Shown here: positions 50,956-60,639 of the stretch, piece after piece
How the letters are laid out: each line of letters starts with the position of its first letter
Numbering within the stretch: the stretch's first letter is position 1
Source: Myxococcales bacterium
GTDB taxonomy: Bacteria > Myxococcota_A > Polyangia > Polyangiales > JADJMO01
Length of the DNA: 64,000 nt
Assembly (NCBI GenBank): GCA_016709545.1
Contig: JADJMO010000022.1
Span: 62,001 to 126,000, forward strand
Reading direction: 5' to 3'
Notes under the pieces: generated by a model
The model's database searches: none
The model's input: the letters and a program-made list of their open reading frames with translations, nothing else
What the model was told of the DNA's origin: nothing
Made by a program: the position numbers and the translations under genes

Positions 50956-51648
50956 ATGGCCAAGCGGCAGAAGCCTGGGACGGAGGGCGACGGCACGTCG
51001 CCGAAGTCCGTGGGAGCCAAGGAGCTCCCCTCGCTGCGGGCGACGATCGAGCGGGCGCTCGCGCGGGACGAGCCACCGGACGATCTCCTCCCCATGCTGG
51101 AGCGGCTGCGGCGCATGGCGATCGAGGGCAGCGACGATCGTCGCTTCGCCGACCGGCGCATCGCGGAGCTCCTGCTCGAGACCGAGCCGTGGCGCGCGGC
51201 GCTGCACATCCGGAGGCTCGTCCGCGAGCTCCCCGACGACGACGCGCACTGGGCCCTCATGGGCCTCGCGCAGGCGCTCCTCGGCAACCACAAGTTCGCG
51301 GCGCAGTCGTACCGGCGCGCGCTCGCGCTCGATCCGGGCAACCCCTGGTACGCGCACAACCTCGGGCACATCCTCGACGTGGGCCTCGACCGCGCGCGCG
51401 ACGGATTGCCGTGGCTCGAGCGCGCCCACAAGCGCATTCCCGATTCGACCCCCGTCACGTGCTCGGTCGCGCACGCGCTGTTCCGGCTGTCGCGGCTCGA
51501 CGAGGCGCGCGCGGTCCTCGCGCCGCTCCTTCGCAAGAACGCGCACGATCCCGACGTCTGGGCCATCGCGCGTCAACTCGACCGCGCCGAGGCGGCCACG
51601 GCGCCCGCCCGCCGAAAAGCCAGAGCCAAGCGCCGCACCCCGAGCTGA
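50956..51648 (+). CDS. TPR protein
   Basis: 230 residues, soluble, with charged N- and C-terminal tails (MAKRQKPGTEGDG and ARRKARAKRRTPS). The middle has three TPRs: HWALMGLAQALLGNHKFAAQ with SYRRALALDPGNP, WYAHNLGHILDVGLDRARDG with LPWLERAHKRIP, and CSVAHALFRLSRLDEARAVL. A helical region precedes them (PPDDLLPMLERLRRM). A protein-protein interaction role is expected. AAGGGG lies just before the ATG. The 275-base gap upstream, shared with the divergent sigma gene, shows no strong promoter to my eye. Confidence 0.75.
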   Translation: MAKRQKPGTEGDGTSPKSVGAKELPSLRATIERALARDEPPDDLLPMLERLRRMAIEGSDDRRFADRRIAELLLETEPWRAALHIRRLVRELPDDDAHWALMGLAQALLGNHKFAAQSYRRALALDPGNPWYAHNLGHILDVGLDRARDGLPWLERAHKRIPDSTPVTCSVAHALFRLSRLDEARAVLAPLLRKNAHDPDVWAIARQLDRAEAATAPARRKARAKRRTPS

Positions 51649-51761
51649 CGCACGCACCAGCGAGCATCGGGAGCGCCGTCGGTCGGCCGATCGCGCAAAC
51701 AAAACCAAACTTCGGGGCTGAGCCTCTCCGGGGGCGCTGGCATCGTCTATGGTCAGCGCCC

Positions 51762-53132
51762 ATGTCTCGTCGGTCCGTGGTCTGTGTCGGCCTCCTCACC
51801 TCGTTCGTCGGGGCTGCGTCGATCACGCGCAAGGGTGGTGCCCAGCCCGCTGTCGTCGCGCCCGTCGTGAGCACCTCCGCCAAGGTCAACGAGGACCCCG
51901 CTCCGCCGATCCCCAAGCCGGGTCGCTCGGTCGGGTCGTTCAAGGAGCTCTGGTCGCTCCTGCCGAAGAACGCGAGCGATCTCCGCATCGCGCTCGCCGA
52001 GGTGGAGCGCGCCGAGGCCGCCACGCGCATCGCGCAGGGCGCGGTGCTCCCGCAGGCCAACGCGAGCCTCGGGTTCACCTGGAGCCCCGCGAGCGCGTTC
52101 GGGGCGGGCGGCACCACCTTCGGCGGCCTCAACGCGAACGCGCAGCTGTCGGTCACCGCCACGCTGGTCAACCTGCGCGCGTTCCACAACATCGGCACGG
52201 TGAAGGTGGGCGAGGAGATCACCGCGCTCGGCGTGCTCGAGGTGCGCCGCAAGCTCGGCCTCTCGCTGGCGCGAGCGGTCGCGTCGATCGTCGCGGCCCA
52301 GCGCCTCGCCGAGGGCAATCGCGAGTCGCTCGAGCTGTCGCGACAGCGCCTCGGGCTCACCCGCAAGCGCCTCGCGGCGGGCGTGGGCGACGCGCGCGAT
52401 CTCGTGCGGGCCCTGCAGGACGTCGCCGCCGCGCGGGCCTCGGTCGCGCCCAACGACGAGTCGCTCCTGCAGGCGCAGGAGGGCCTCGGGGTCGTGGTCG
52501 GTACGACCGATGCCATCGGCGTCACCACCGACCTCGACGGGCTCGAGGGACAGCTCGTCGGCTTCTGCGGGAAGGGTTCCGGCAAGCCGCGCACCGACAT
52601 CCAGATCGCCAAGAAGCAGATCCTCGTCGCCGAGCGCAACGTCGACGACATCACGCTCAAGTTCATGCCGAACCTGACCGCGGGGTTGAGCGCCGGCGTC
52701 TCGGGCCGCGCCTTCGATGGCCCGTGGAACACGCCCCTCAACCTCTCGCTCACCCTGAGCATCCCGCTCTACGACGGCGGCATCCGCTACGCCGAGAAGC
52801 GCGATCGCATCGCGCTCGTCGAGGAGGCCAAGGCCCGCGCGGTCGCGGTCGAGCTCGCGGCCCGCATCGAGCAGGCCCAGGCCAAGCGCGCGCTCGGCGT
52901 CGCGGTCGCGGCGCAGACGTCGGCCAAGGAGGCGCGCGACCTCGCGGCCGAGGCGCTCCGGCTGGCCCAGCTCGCCTACGAGGGCGGGGTCGGCACCAAC
53001 TTCGATCTCATCGACGCCGGGCGGCTCCTCCGCCAGAGCGAGACCACCCTCGTGCTCCGCGACTTCGACGTGGCGCGCGCCCGCCTCGTGCTGCCGTTCC
53101 TCGACGGAGCCTGCGACGGCCTCGAGAAGTAG
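51762..53132 (+). CDS. TolC-family outer-membrane efflux protein
   Basis: 456 residues. Signal peptide near the N-terminus (VVCVGLLTSFVGAASI). Long helical hairpins are typical of TolC: LRIALAEVERAEAATRIAQG with AVLPQANASLGF (first strand), LARAVASIVAAQRLAEGNRE, RQRLGLTRKRLAAGVGDARD. The mirrored second half has IQIAKKQILVAERNVDDITL with KFMPNLTAGLSAGVSG, NLSLTLSIPLYDGGIRYAEK and RLAQLAYEGGVGTNFDLIDA. The FMPNLT and IPLYDGG elements are family hallmarks. It would be the outer-membrane channel of an efflux or type I secretion system. The inner-membrane partners are not adjacent. Confidence 0.85.
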   Translation: MSRRSVVCVGLLTSFVGAASITRKGGAQPAVVAPVVSTSAKVNEDPAPPIPKPGRSVGSFKELWSLLPKNASDLRIALAEVERAEAATRIAQGAVLPQANASLGFTWSPASAFGAGGTTFGGLNANAQLSVTATLVNLRAFHNIGTVKVGEEITALGVLEVRRKLGLSLARAVASIVAAQRLAEGNRESLELSRQRLGLTRKRLAAGVGDARDLVRALQDVAAARASVAPNDESLLQAQEGLGVVVGTTDAIGVTTDLDGLEGQLVGFCGKGSGKPRTDIQIAKKQILVAERNVDDITLKFMPNLTAGLSAGVSGRAFDGPWNTPLNLSLTLSIPLYDGGIRYAEKRDRIALVEEAKARAVAVELAARIEQAQAKRALGVAVAAQTSAKEARDLAAEALRLAQLAYEGGVGTNFDLIDAGRLLRQSETTLVLRDFDVARARLVLPFLDGACDGLEK

Positions 53133-53206
53133 CGCGTGGGAGCGGGGCCTGCGGGCGGCAGACCTCCCTCGTGGCGCCGGGCGCGCCCACCCTCTATCGT
53201 GGAGCC

Positions 53207-53713
53207 ATGGCCGTGACGCGCTCGCTGTTCCTCGCCCTGTCGATGACCGTTGCAGGGTTCGCCCTGTCGCTCGGCGCCTGCAAGAACGAGCCGCCGCCCA
53301 AGTCGGCCGATCCGATGGGCTCGAACACCTCGGCGGCCTCCGTCGGCACCACCATGACCCCGTGCACCGACGCGCCGCTGAACCCGACCGACGCGATGGC
53401 CAAGGAGCCCGGCGTGATCAACGCCTGCCTCACTTCGGCGGCCAAGGGTGGCGTCGCCGCGCCGTGTGGCAACGCCAAGATCGCCCTCGAGGTGGGCAAG
53501 GACGGCAAGGTGATCCGCGCCGACGTCGCCGACTCCTCCCTTCCGCCTGCGGTCACCGACTGCATCAAGGCGCGCCTCGCGGCCATGCAGTACGCTTGCC
53601 CGAAGGAGGGCTCGGCCACCTACACCGTGCCGATCGGGTTGCCGCTCGGCGGCGCGGGCGGCGCGTGTCCTGGGCTCCCGGGCGTGCCGGGGGTGGCCTC
53701 GGGCACGCCTTGA
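53207..53713 (+). CDS. Lipoprotein with TonB-C/AgmX-like domain
   Basis: 168 residues. Signal LFLALSMTVAGFALSLGAC with Cys25. Residues 60-150 (INACLTSAAKGGVAAPCGNA, KIALEVGKDGKVIRADVADS, TDCIKARLAAMQYACPKEGS, YTVPIGLPL) have the strand-helix-strand plan of TonB C-terminal or AgmX/PglI-type domains common in myxobacterial envelope proteins. Four Cys could give two disulfides. A Gly/Pro-rich tail ends the protein. Its stop overlaps the tilS start (TTGA). Confidence 0.65.
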   Translation: MAVTRSLFLALSMTVAGFALSLGACKNEPPPKSADPMGSNTSAASVGTTMTPCTDAPLNPTDAMAKEPGVINACLTSAAKGGVAAPCGNAKIALEVGKDGKVIRADVADSSLPPAVTDCIKARLAAMQYACPKEGSATYTVPIGLPLGGAGGACPGLPGVPGVASGTP

Positions 53714-54636
53714 GTCGACCCTCGCTCGCGACGCGGGCGCGGGCCGTGCTCGACGAGGCGGAGGTCGCGTCGGGCGCGCGGGTGCTCGTCGCGTGCTCGG
53801 GGGGGTCCGACTCACAGGTCCTGCTCGACGTGCTCGCGCACGTGGCGAAGGCCGGGCGCATCACACTGCTCGCGTGCGGCGTGGACCACGGCCTCCGCGC
53901 CGAGGCGGCGGAGGAGCTCGCGCTCGCGGCGGCGCTGGCGGAGGCGCGCGGCGTCCCGTTCCGCAGCGTCCGGGTCGCCGTCGAGAAGGGGAGCAACCTG
54001 CAGGCGCGGGCGCGGGCAGCGCGCTGGGAGTCGCTGCTCTCGGTCGCCGACGAGCTCTCCTGCCCGTTCGTGGCCACCGCCCACCACCTCGACGATCGCG
54101 CGGAGACGGTGCTGCTGCGGCTCCTGCGCGGGGCGCCGCTCGCTGGCCTCGCGGTGCTGCCCCCACGGGAGGGACGGCGGCTCCGACCGCTGGTCCGCTG
54201 TCGAAAGGCCGAACTGGTCCGTCACGCAGAGCGACGCGGGCTCGCTTCGGCCAGGGATCCGTCCAACGAGGATCCTCGATTCGTCCGCGTGCAGATCCGG
54301 ACCGAGGTGCTGCCGCTCCTCTCGCGCCTGGACCCACGGGTCGTCGAGCACCTCGGCGCCCTGGCCGATCGGGCAGGGGACGGCCGCGATCGGGACGAAG
54401 CCCGCCTGTTCGCCGACGTTCGCCGCGAAACGGGTGTTTCTCCCTCCGCGCGGGCGATCGCGCAGCTCCTCTCCGGGGACGAGGTGCTCCTACCGGGCGG
54501 CCGCGTCGCTCTCCTACCGGAACCTCTCGGGCGGGTCGCCATCAGAGAACAGAATGCCAGCGATCCCTCGCGACCGACCGCCTCTCGGAAGGCCTCCCAA
54601 GGCTTTGCCGAACCGAGGTCGCGTGCTAGGTCCTAG
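53710..54636 (+). CDS. tilS: tRNA(Ile) lysidine synthetase
   Basis: 308 residues from TTG 53710, which overlaps the previous stop. PP-loop SGGSDS at residues 30-35 in RVLVACSGGSDSQVLLDVL, VDHGLRAEAAEELA, then FVATAHHLDDRAETVLLRLL and RPLVRCRKAELV with SARDPSNEDPRFVRVQIRTE. These are the ATP-pyrophosphatase and tRNA-binding landmarks of TilS, which converts C34 of the AUA-reading tRNA to lysidine. The C-terminal domain is short compared with E. coli TilS. It lies just upstream of ftsH, a gene order seen in many bacteria. A later GTG is an alternative start. Confidence 0.9.
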   Translation: MSRPSLATRARAVLDEAEVASGARVLVACSGGSDSQVLLDVLAHVAKAGRITLLACGVDHGLRAEAAEELALAAALAEARGVPFRSVRVAVEKGSNLQARARAARWESLLSVADELSCPFVATAHHLDDRAETVLLRLLRGAPLAGLAVLPPREGRRLRPLVRCRKAELVRHAERRGLASARDPSNEDPRFVRVQIRTEVLPLLSRLDPRVVEHLGALADRAGDGRDRDEARLFADVRRETGVSPSARAIAQLLSGDEVLLPGGRVALLPEPLGRVAIREQNASDPSRPTASRKASQGFAEPRSRARS

Positions 54637-54744
54637 AATGACGGACGAGGGGATCGTGGTTAGAACTCCAAGGATCGTCGGTGTCGCCGCCACTGGTAAC
54701 GCGTTCGTGGTGGGTCGCCTGCCCTGTCGTCTGCTGAGGGAGCC

Positions 54745-56712
<1,968 letters not shown>

Positions 56713-56767
56713 GGGCGCCCTCGGGCGGCTGAGCGAGCCCGGTTCTCCCGGGCTGGATGCAGCGAAT

Positions 56768-56802
56768 CGGCCACCTCGAGAGAGGCGGCCGGTTCTGCTT
56801 TT
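56768..56802 (+). terminator. Intrinsic terminator after ftsH
   Basis: CGGCCACCTC (56768-56777) pairs with GAGGCGGCCG (56782-56791) with one A-C mismatch and a GAGA tetraloop, followed by GTTCTGCTTTT. The hairpin sits 56 bases after the ftsH stop and before yebC. A shorter hairpin (AGCCCGG/CCGGGCT) precedes it. Confidence 0.7.
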
Positions 56803-56872
56803 GGGGACGAGCGCTGCGTCATGCGCAGGGGGCCTGGAAAACCATGCGGTGGCCGACTACGGTTCCGGCGCC

Positions 56873-57625
56873 ATGTCCGGACACTCCAAATGGGCGACGA
56901 TCAAGCACAAGAAGGCTGCCACGGACGCGAAGCGCGGCCGGATGTGGACCAAGGTCATCAAGGAGATCCAGGTCGCCGCGCGCATGGGGGGTGGAGACAT
57001 CAACGCGAACCCGCGCTTGCGTAAGGCGGTCAACACCGCCAAGGCGGCCGCGATGAACGCGGACAACATCACCCGCGCGATCAAGCGCGGCACCGGTGAG
57101 CTCGAGGGCAGCTCGTACGAAGAGGCCACCTACGAGGGCACCGGCTCGGGCGGCACGCTCTTCATCGTCGAGGCGCTCACCGACAACAAGAACCGCACCG
57201 TCGCCGAGCTCCGCAAGATCTTCGAGAAGGCGGCCGGCACGCTCGGCTCCTCGGGCACCGCGGGCTGGGCGTTCGATCGCCGCGGCCTCATCACCATCCC
57301 GCGCGCCGCGGCCGACGAGGACAAGCTCCTCGACATCGCGGTCGGCGCCGGCGCCGACGACTACACCGACCAGGGCGACACCTGGCTCATCACGACCCCG
57401 GCCGACCAGCTCGACGCGGTGGCCAAGGCGCTCGAAGCCGCCTCGATCACCCTCACCGAGCAGAAGCTCGGCTGGATCCCGAAGAACAAGAAGGACGTGG
57501 TCGGGCGCGACGCCGAGATGTGCATGCGCCTCGCCGACAACCTCGACGACCACGACGACGTGCAGAACGTCTACGCCGACTTCGACATCAGCGACGAAGA
57601 AGCCGCCAAGCTCGAAGGCGCCTGA
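56873..57625 (+). CDS. yebC: YebC/PmpR-family protein
   Basis: 250 residues. Standard N-terminus MSGHSKWATIKHKKAATDAK, then RGRMWTKVIKEIQVAARMGG, NADNITRAIKRGTGE, YEGTGSGGTLFIVEALTDNK and WAFDRRGLITI. C-terminal GWIPKNKKDVVG and VQNVYADFDI. The family is cytosolic: some members are DNA-binding regulators, and others act in translation, relieving ribosome stalling on proline stretches. Which applies here cannot be told from sequence. The next gene starts two bases after its stop, and ruvC, its usual neighbour in many bacteria, is two genes further on. Confidence 0.95.
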   Translation: MSGHSKWATIKHKKAATDAKRGRMWTKVIKEIQVAARMGGGDINANPRLRKAVNTAKAAAMNADNITRAIKRGTGELEGSSYEEATYEGTGSGGTLFIVEALTDNKNRTVAELRKIFEKAAGTLGSSGTAGWAFDRRGLITIPRAAADEDKLLDIAVGAGADDYTDQGDTWLITTPADQLDAVAKALEAASITLTEQKLGWIPKNKKDVVGRDAEMCMRLADNLDDHDDVQNVYADFDISDEEAAKLEGA

Positions 57626-57626
57626 G

Positions 57627-58628
57627 TTGCGCGCGGCCGGCCTCTGCCTCCTGCTCGCGTCGCTCGGCGCGTGTCGCTCACGGAGCCAGGAGGCGGGTCC
57701 TTCGGGAGCGCCGGTCGTCGCTTCGTCGGCGGCGGCGACGGTCGTGGGGGCACCGCCCTTCACGCCGCCCGCCGCGGCGCCTGCGCCGAGTGGCCAGGGT
57801 GACCTGAAGGGCCTCGGCGGCGCGCGTCCGGGCGTCGCGACCCACGTCGGCAAGGGGATCGATCCGACCAAGCCCGCGCCGCTCGTGCTCGCGTTGCACG
57901 GGTACGGCGGCACCGGCGGCGAGCAGCTCGCCTACTTCGGGCTCTCCGCGGTCTCCGACGAGGCGGGCTTCGTGGTGATCGCGCCCGATGGCACGCTCGA
58001 CTCCACGGGCCGCCGCTTCTGGAACGCCACCGACACCTGCTGCGACTTCGAGGAGAAGAACGTCGACGACGTGGGCTACCTCGTGGGCCTCGTCGAGGAG
58101 GTCAAGAAGCGGCGCGCGATCGACCCCCGCCGCGTGTACGTCGTCGGGCTCTCCAACGGCGGCTCGATGGCGATGCGCCTCGCGTGCGACGCCTCGACCA
58201 CCTTCGCGGCGGCCATCAGCCAGGCGGGGCTGTTCTTCTCCGACCCGGGCCGCTGCGTGCCCAAGGAGCCGGTCTCGTTCCGCCACCTGCACGGCACCGC
58301 CGACAAGCTGGTGCCCTACGAGGGTGGCCCCATCGGCGGCACGATCCACCCGAAGGCCAAGCCGCGCACGATCCTCTCGGCCAAGGCGCTCGTCGCCGCC
58401 TTCGCCAAGGTCGACGGCTGCCAGGCGCCGCTCGTCGAGCTGCCCGCGAAGATCGACCTCGACGTGACCCAGCCCGGCGCCGAGACCACCGTCGCGCGCC
58501 ACGAGGGGTGCACCAAGGGCTCGGCCGTCGAGCTGTGGACCATCGCCGGCGCGGGGCACGTGCCGATGGGGCTCGGCGCGATCGGCCGCGTGGTGTGGGA
58601 CTTCTTCGCGGCGCACCCGAAACCCTGA
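57627..58628 (+). CDS. LpqC-like esterase lipoprotein (PHB depolymerase-type alpha/beta hydrolase)
   Basis: 333 residues from TTG 57627, one base after the yebC stop. Lipobox LLLASLGAC, Pro/Ala-rich linker, then an alpha/beta hydrolase: LVLALHGYGGTGGEQLAYFG (oxyanion HGYGG), VIAPDGTLDSTGRRFWNATD, nucleophile Ser in VVGLSNGGSMAMRLAC, HGTADKLVPYEGG for the acid region and His in AGAGHVPMGL. The WNATDTCCDF segment with paired Cys is typical of LpqC/polyhydroxyalkanoate-depolymerase-like esterases. It is predicted to be an exported esterase for phenolic or polyester substrates. The position inside the yebC-ruvC interval suggests cotranscription. Confidence 0.85.
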   Translation: MRAAGLCLLLASLGACRSRSQEAGPSGAPVVASSAAATVVGAPPFTPPAAAPAPSGQGDLKGLGGARPGVATHVGKGIDPTKPAPLVLALHGYGGTGGEQLAYFGLSAVSDEAGFVVIAPDGTLDSTGRRFWNATDTCCDFEEKNVDDVGYLVGLVEEVKKRRAIDPRRVYVVGLSNGGSMAMRLACDASTTFAAAISQAGLFFSDPGRCVPKEPVSFRHLHGTADKLVPYEGGPIGGTIHPKAKPRTILSAKALVAAFAKVDGCQAPLVELPAKIDLDVTQPGAETTVARHEGCTKGSAVELWTIAGAGHVPMGLGAIGRVVWDFFAAHPKP

Positions 58629-58642
58629 TCCGCGGAGCCACG

Positions 58643-59203
58643 GTGCGGCAGCTCACCAACGTCGTGGGGTTCGACGACGCGCCGTTCCCCCACGCGCACC
58701 GCGGCGACGTGCGCCTCGTGGGCACGGTGTGCGCGCGCACGCGGCTCGACGGCGTGCTCTCGGGGCGCGTGCGGCGCGACGGGGCCAACGCGGCGCGCGC
58801 CATGATCGCGATGGTGCAGGAGAGCCAGTTCGCCCACCACGTCCGCGCGGTGCTGCTGCAGGGGATCGCGGTGGCGGGCTTCAACGTGGTCGACGTGCAG
58901 GCGCTCGCCGAGGGCCTCGGGGTGCCGGTGCTGGTCGTGATGCGCAAGCGGCCCGATCTGCCGGCGATCCGCGAGGCGATCGGCCGGGTCCCGGGCGGCG
59001 CGCGCAAGTGGTCGCTGATCGAGGCCGCGGGGCCGATCGAGCCGGTCGGCAAGGTGCTCGTGCAGCGCATCGGGCTCACGCTCGACGAGGCGCGCGCGCT
59101 GCTCGTCTCGACCACGCTGCACGGGAACCTCCCCGAAGCGCTGCGCCTCGCTCACCTCATCGCCGGCGGGGTCACGACCGGCGCGAGCCGCGGGCGCGCG
59201 TGA
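58643..59203 (+). CDS. DUF99 (UPF0215) family protein
   Basis: 186 residues from GTG 58643 with GGAG 6 bases upstream. Landmarks: NVVGFDDAPFPHAHRGDVRL, VGTVCARTRLDGVLSGRV, VRAVLLQGIAVAGFNVVDVQ, ALAEGLGVPVLVVMRKRPD and GLTLDEARALL. This is the DUF99 family, which shares an RNase H-like fold with endonuclease V. The IDD-like acidic strand is present (GFDDAPF). The family is best known from archaea. A nuclease role near ruvC is attractive but unproven. The gene starts 14 bases after the esterase. Confidence 0.85.
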   Translation: MRQLTNVVGFDDAPFPHAHRGDVRLVGTVCARTRLDGVLSGRVRRDGANAARAMIAMVQESQFAHHVRAVLLQGIAVAGFNVVDVQALAEGLGVPVLVVMRKRPDLPAIREAIGRVPGGARKWSLIEAAGPIEPVGKVLVQRIGLTLDEARALLVSTTLHGNLPEALRLAHLIAGGVTTGASRGRA

Positions 59204-59234
59204 CGTCCTCGCCGCGCTGACCTACCGCGAGGCC

Positions 59235-59792
59235 ATGCGTGTCCTCGGCGTCGATCCTGGCACCCGCAACCTCGGGTGGGGCGTCGTCGACGTGCGGGGC
59301 ACGGTGCTCACCCACGTCGCGCACGGGATCGTGCGTGCGGACGAGTCGCTCTCGCTCGCCGAGCGCCTGCTCGTGCTCGACGACGGCTTCCGCGCGGTGC
59401 TCGCGGCCCAGGCCCCCGAAGAGGTGGCCGTGGAGTCCCTGTTCTTCGGCAAGGACGCCACCGCCGCGGCCAAGCTCGGCCACGCGCGCGGCGTCATCCT
59501 GCTCGCCATCGGGCGCGCCGGGCTCGCCGTGCACGAGTATGCGCCGGCCATGGTCAAGCGCGCCCTCGGCGGCTCGGGGCGCGCCGACAAGGCGCAGGTG
59601 GCGCTGATGGTCCGCGCGATGCTCCGCCTCGCCGAGCTCCCCCGCGCCGACGCGGCCGACGCGCTCGCCATCGCGATCGCCCACGTGCAGGCGGCTCCGC
59701 TGCGGAAGATCGCCGCGCTCCACGCGACGGCCCTCGCCGCCCGCCCGCCCACCCCGCGGGTCGCGGTCGCTCGCCCGCGCCGGACGCAGTGA
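59235..59792 (+). CDS. ruvC: Holliday junction resolvase RuvC
   Basis: 185 residues. Catalytic acids all present: Asp7 in VLGVDPGTRNLGWGVV, Glu67 in VAVESLFFGKDATAA, and Asp139/Asp142 in PRADAADALAIAIAH. GHARGVILLA and YAPAMVKRALGGSGRADKAQ are also family-typical. It forms a dimer that cuts Holliday junctions with RuvAB. ruvA and ruvB are not directly downstream here. The C-terminal 20 residues are a Pro/Arg/Ala-rich tail, somewhat longer than in E. coli RuvC. Confidence 0.95.
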   Translation: MRVLGVDPGTRNLGWGVVDVRGTVLTHVAHGIVRADESLSLAERLLVLDDGFRAVLAAQAPEEVAVESLFFGKDATAAAKLGHARGVILLAIGRAGLAVHEYAPAMVKRALGGSGRADKAQVALMVRAMLRLAELPRADAADALAIAIAHVQAAPLRKIAALHATALAARPPTPRVAVARPRRTQ

Positions 59793-59815
59793 GCGTGGTA
59801 GGCTGCCTTCGCCTC

Positions 59816-60460
59816 ATGCGCGTGTTGCCGGTCGCCCTCGCCGCCTTCGGGTTCGCCCTCCTGGTGGTCCCCGCGTGCGCCTCGCGCGCGGTACCCGTCC
59901 ACCTCGACCCCTCGCCGCGCGAGTTCGTCGCCTCGGACTACGAGGCGATCCTCAAGCGCTGGACCCGCTCCGAGAAGCTCTACACGCTGCAAGGCGTCGA
60001 CGACGCGCTCGCCTCCACGTCCACGTTCGAGTCGTGGGAGTTCCGCTGGGCCTACGTCATCCGTTACGCCGAGGACTACCGGCTCACCATCGAGCAGCGC
60101 AAGGAGCTGCTCACGGCCGCGCTCGACGACGCCAAGCAGTCCCACCAGTTCTACGTCACGCTGCACGGCAACAAGTACCAGGACGCCGACCTCCTCCGCC
60201 AGAACCCGGCGTGGGTCGCGCGGCTGGTCGACGACAAGGGGCACGTGAGCGCGCCCGAGAAGATCATCGCCATCCGCAAGCCGGGGCTCCTCGAGCGTAC
60301 GTACTTCCCCTACACCAACGGCTGGCGACAGACCTTCCGTCTGCGCTTCCCAGCCAAGACCGAGAACGGGCCCAGCATTGCGGACGACGCCAACCTGGTC
60401 GTGCTCCGCTTCTCGGGGCCCCTCGGCAACCTCGAGCTGACCTGGGAGCGCGCGAAGTAG
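59816..60460 (+). CDS. Hypothetical lipoprotein
   Basis: 214 residues. Lipobox LLVVPAC (Cys near 21). Mature part: DPSPREFVASDYEAILKRWT, EFRWAYVIRYAEDYRLTIEQ and RKELLTAALDDAKQSHQFYV, then TYFPYTNGWRQTFRLRFPAK and LRFSGPLGNLELTWE. A helical N-terminal part and a beta C-terminal part are likely; no Cys pairs are present. The family is not recognised but the layout is common in myxobacterial envelope proteins. It ends before a strong hairpin. Confidence 0.7.
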   Translation: MRVLPVALAAFGFALLVVPACASRAVPVHLDPSPREFVASDYEAILKRWTRSEKLYTLQGVDDALASTSTFESWEFRWAYVIRYAEDYRLTIEQRKELLTAALDDAKQSHQFYVTLHGNKYQDADLLRQNPAWVARLVDDKGHVSAPEKIIAIRKPGLLERTYFPYTNGWRQTFRLRFPAKTENGPSIADDANLVVLRFSGPLGNLELTWERAK

Positions 60461-60466
60461 CCGCGA

Positions 60467-60487
60467 GCGGCCGTCCGTGACGGCCGC
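60467..60487 (+). terminator. Strong hairpin after a lipoprotein gene
   Basis: GCGGCCGTC and GACGGCCGC form a perfect 9-bp stem with a CGT loop, starting 7 bases after the stop at 60460. There is no U-run (CAAACAG follows), so termination may be weak or Rho-assisted; it may protect the mRNA end. Confidence 0.55.
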
Positions 60488-60567
60488 AAACAGAGCCAAA
60501 TGGGCGCGTCTCGGGCCGCCTGAACGAGCAACCCCCAACGCGCTGCGAACGGTGTAGTCTGCGGCCC

Positions 60568-60585
60568 CCGGCAGTACTCTGCCGG
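60568..60585. other. Inverted repeat upstream of the giant TPR gene
   Basis: CCGGCAG-TACT-CTGCCGG is a perfect 7-bp inverted repeat 54 bases before the start at 60640. It could be an operator or a leader hairpin. It shares the core CAGTACT with the palindrome at 15423-15434, which may be chance. Confidence 0.35.
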
Positions 60586-60639
60586 CGCAGTGCATTCCGC
60601 TTAGTGGGCGCAGTCGGAGAACGCGTTTTCGGAGCCACG

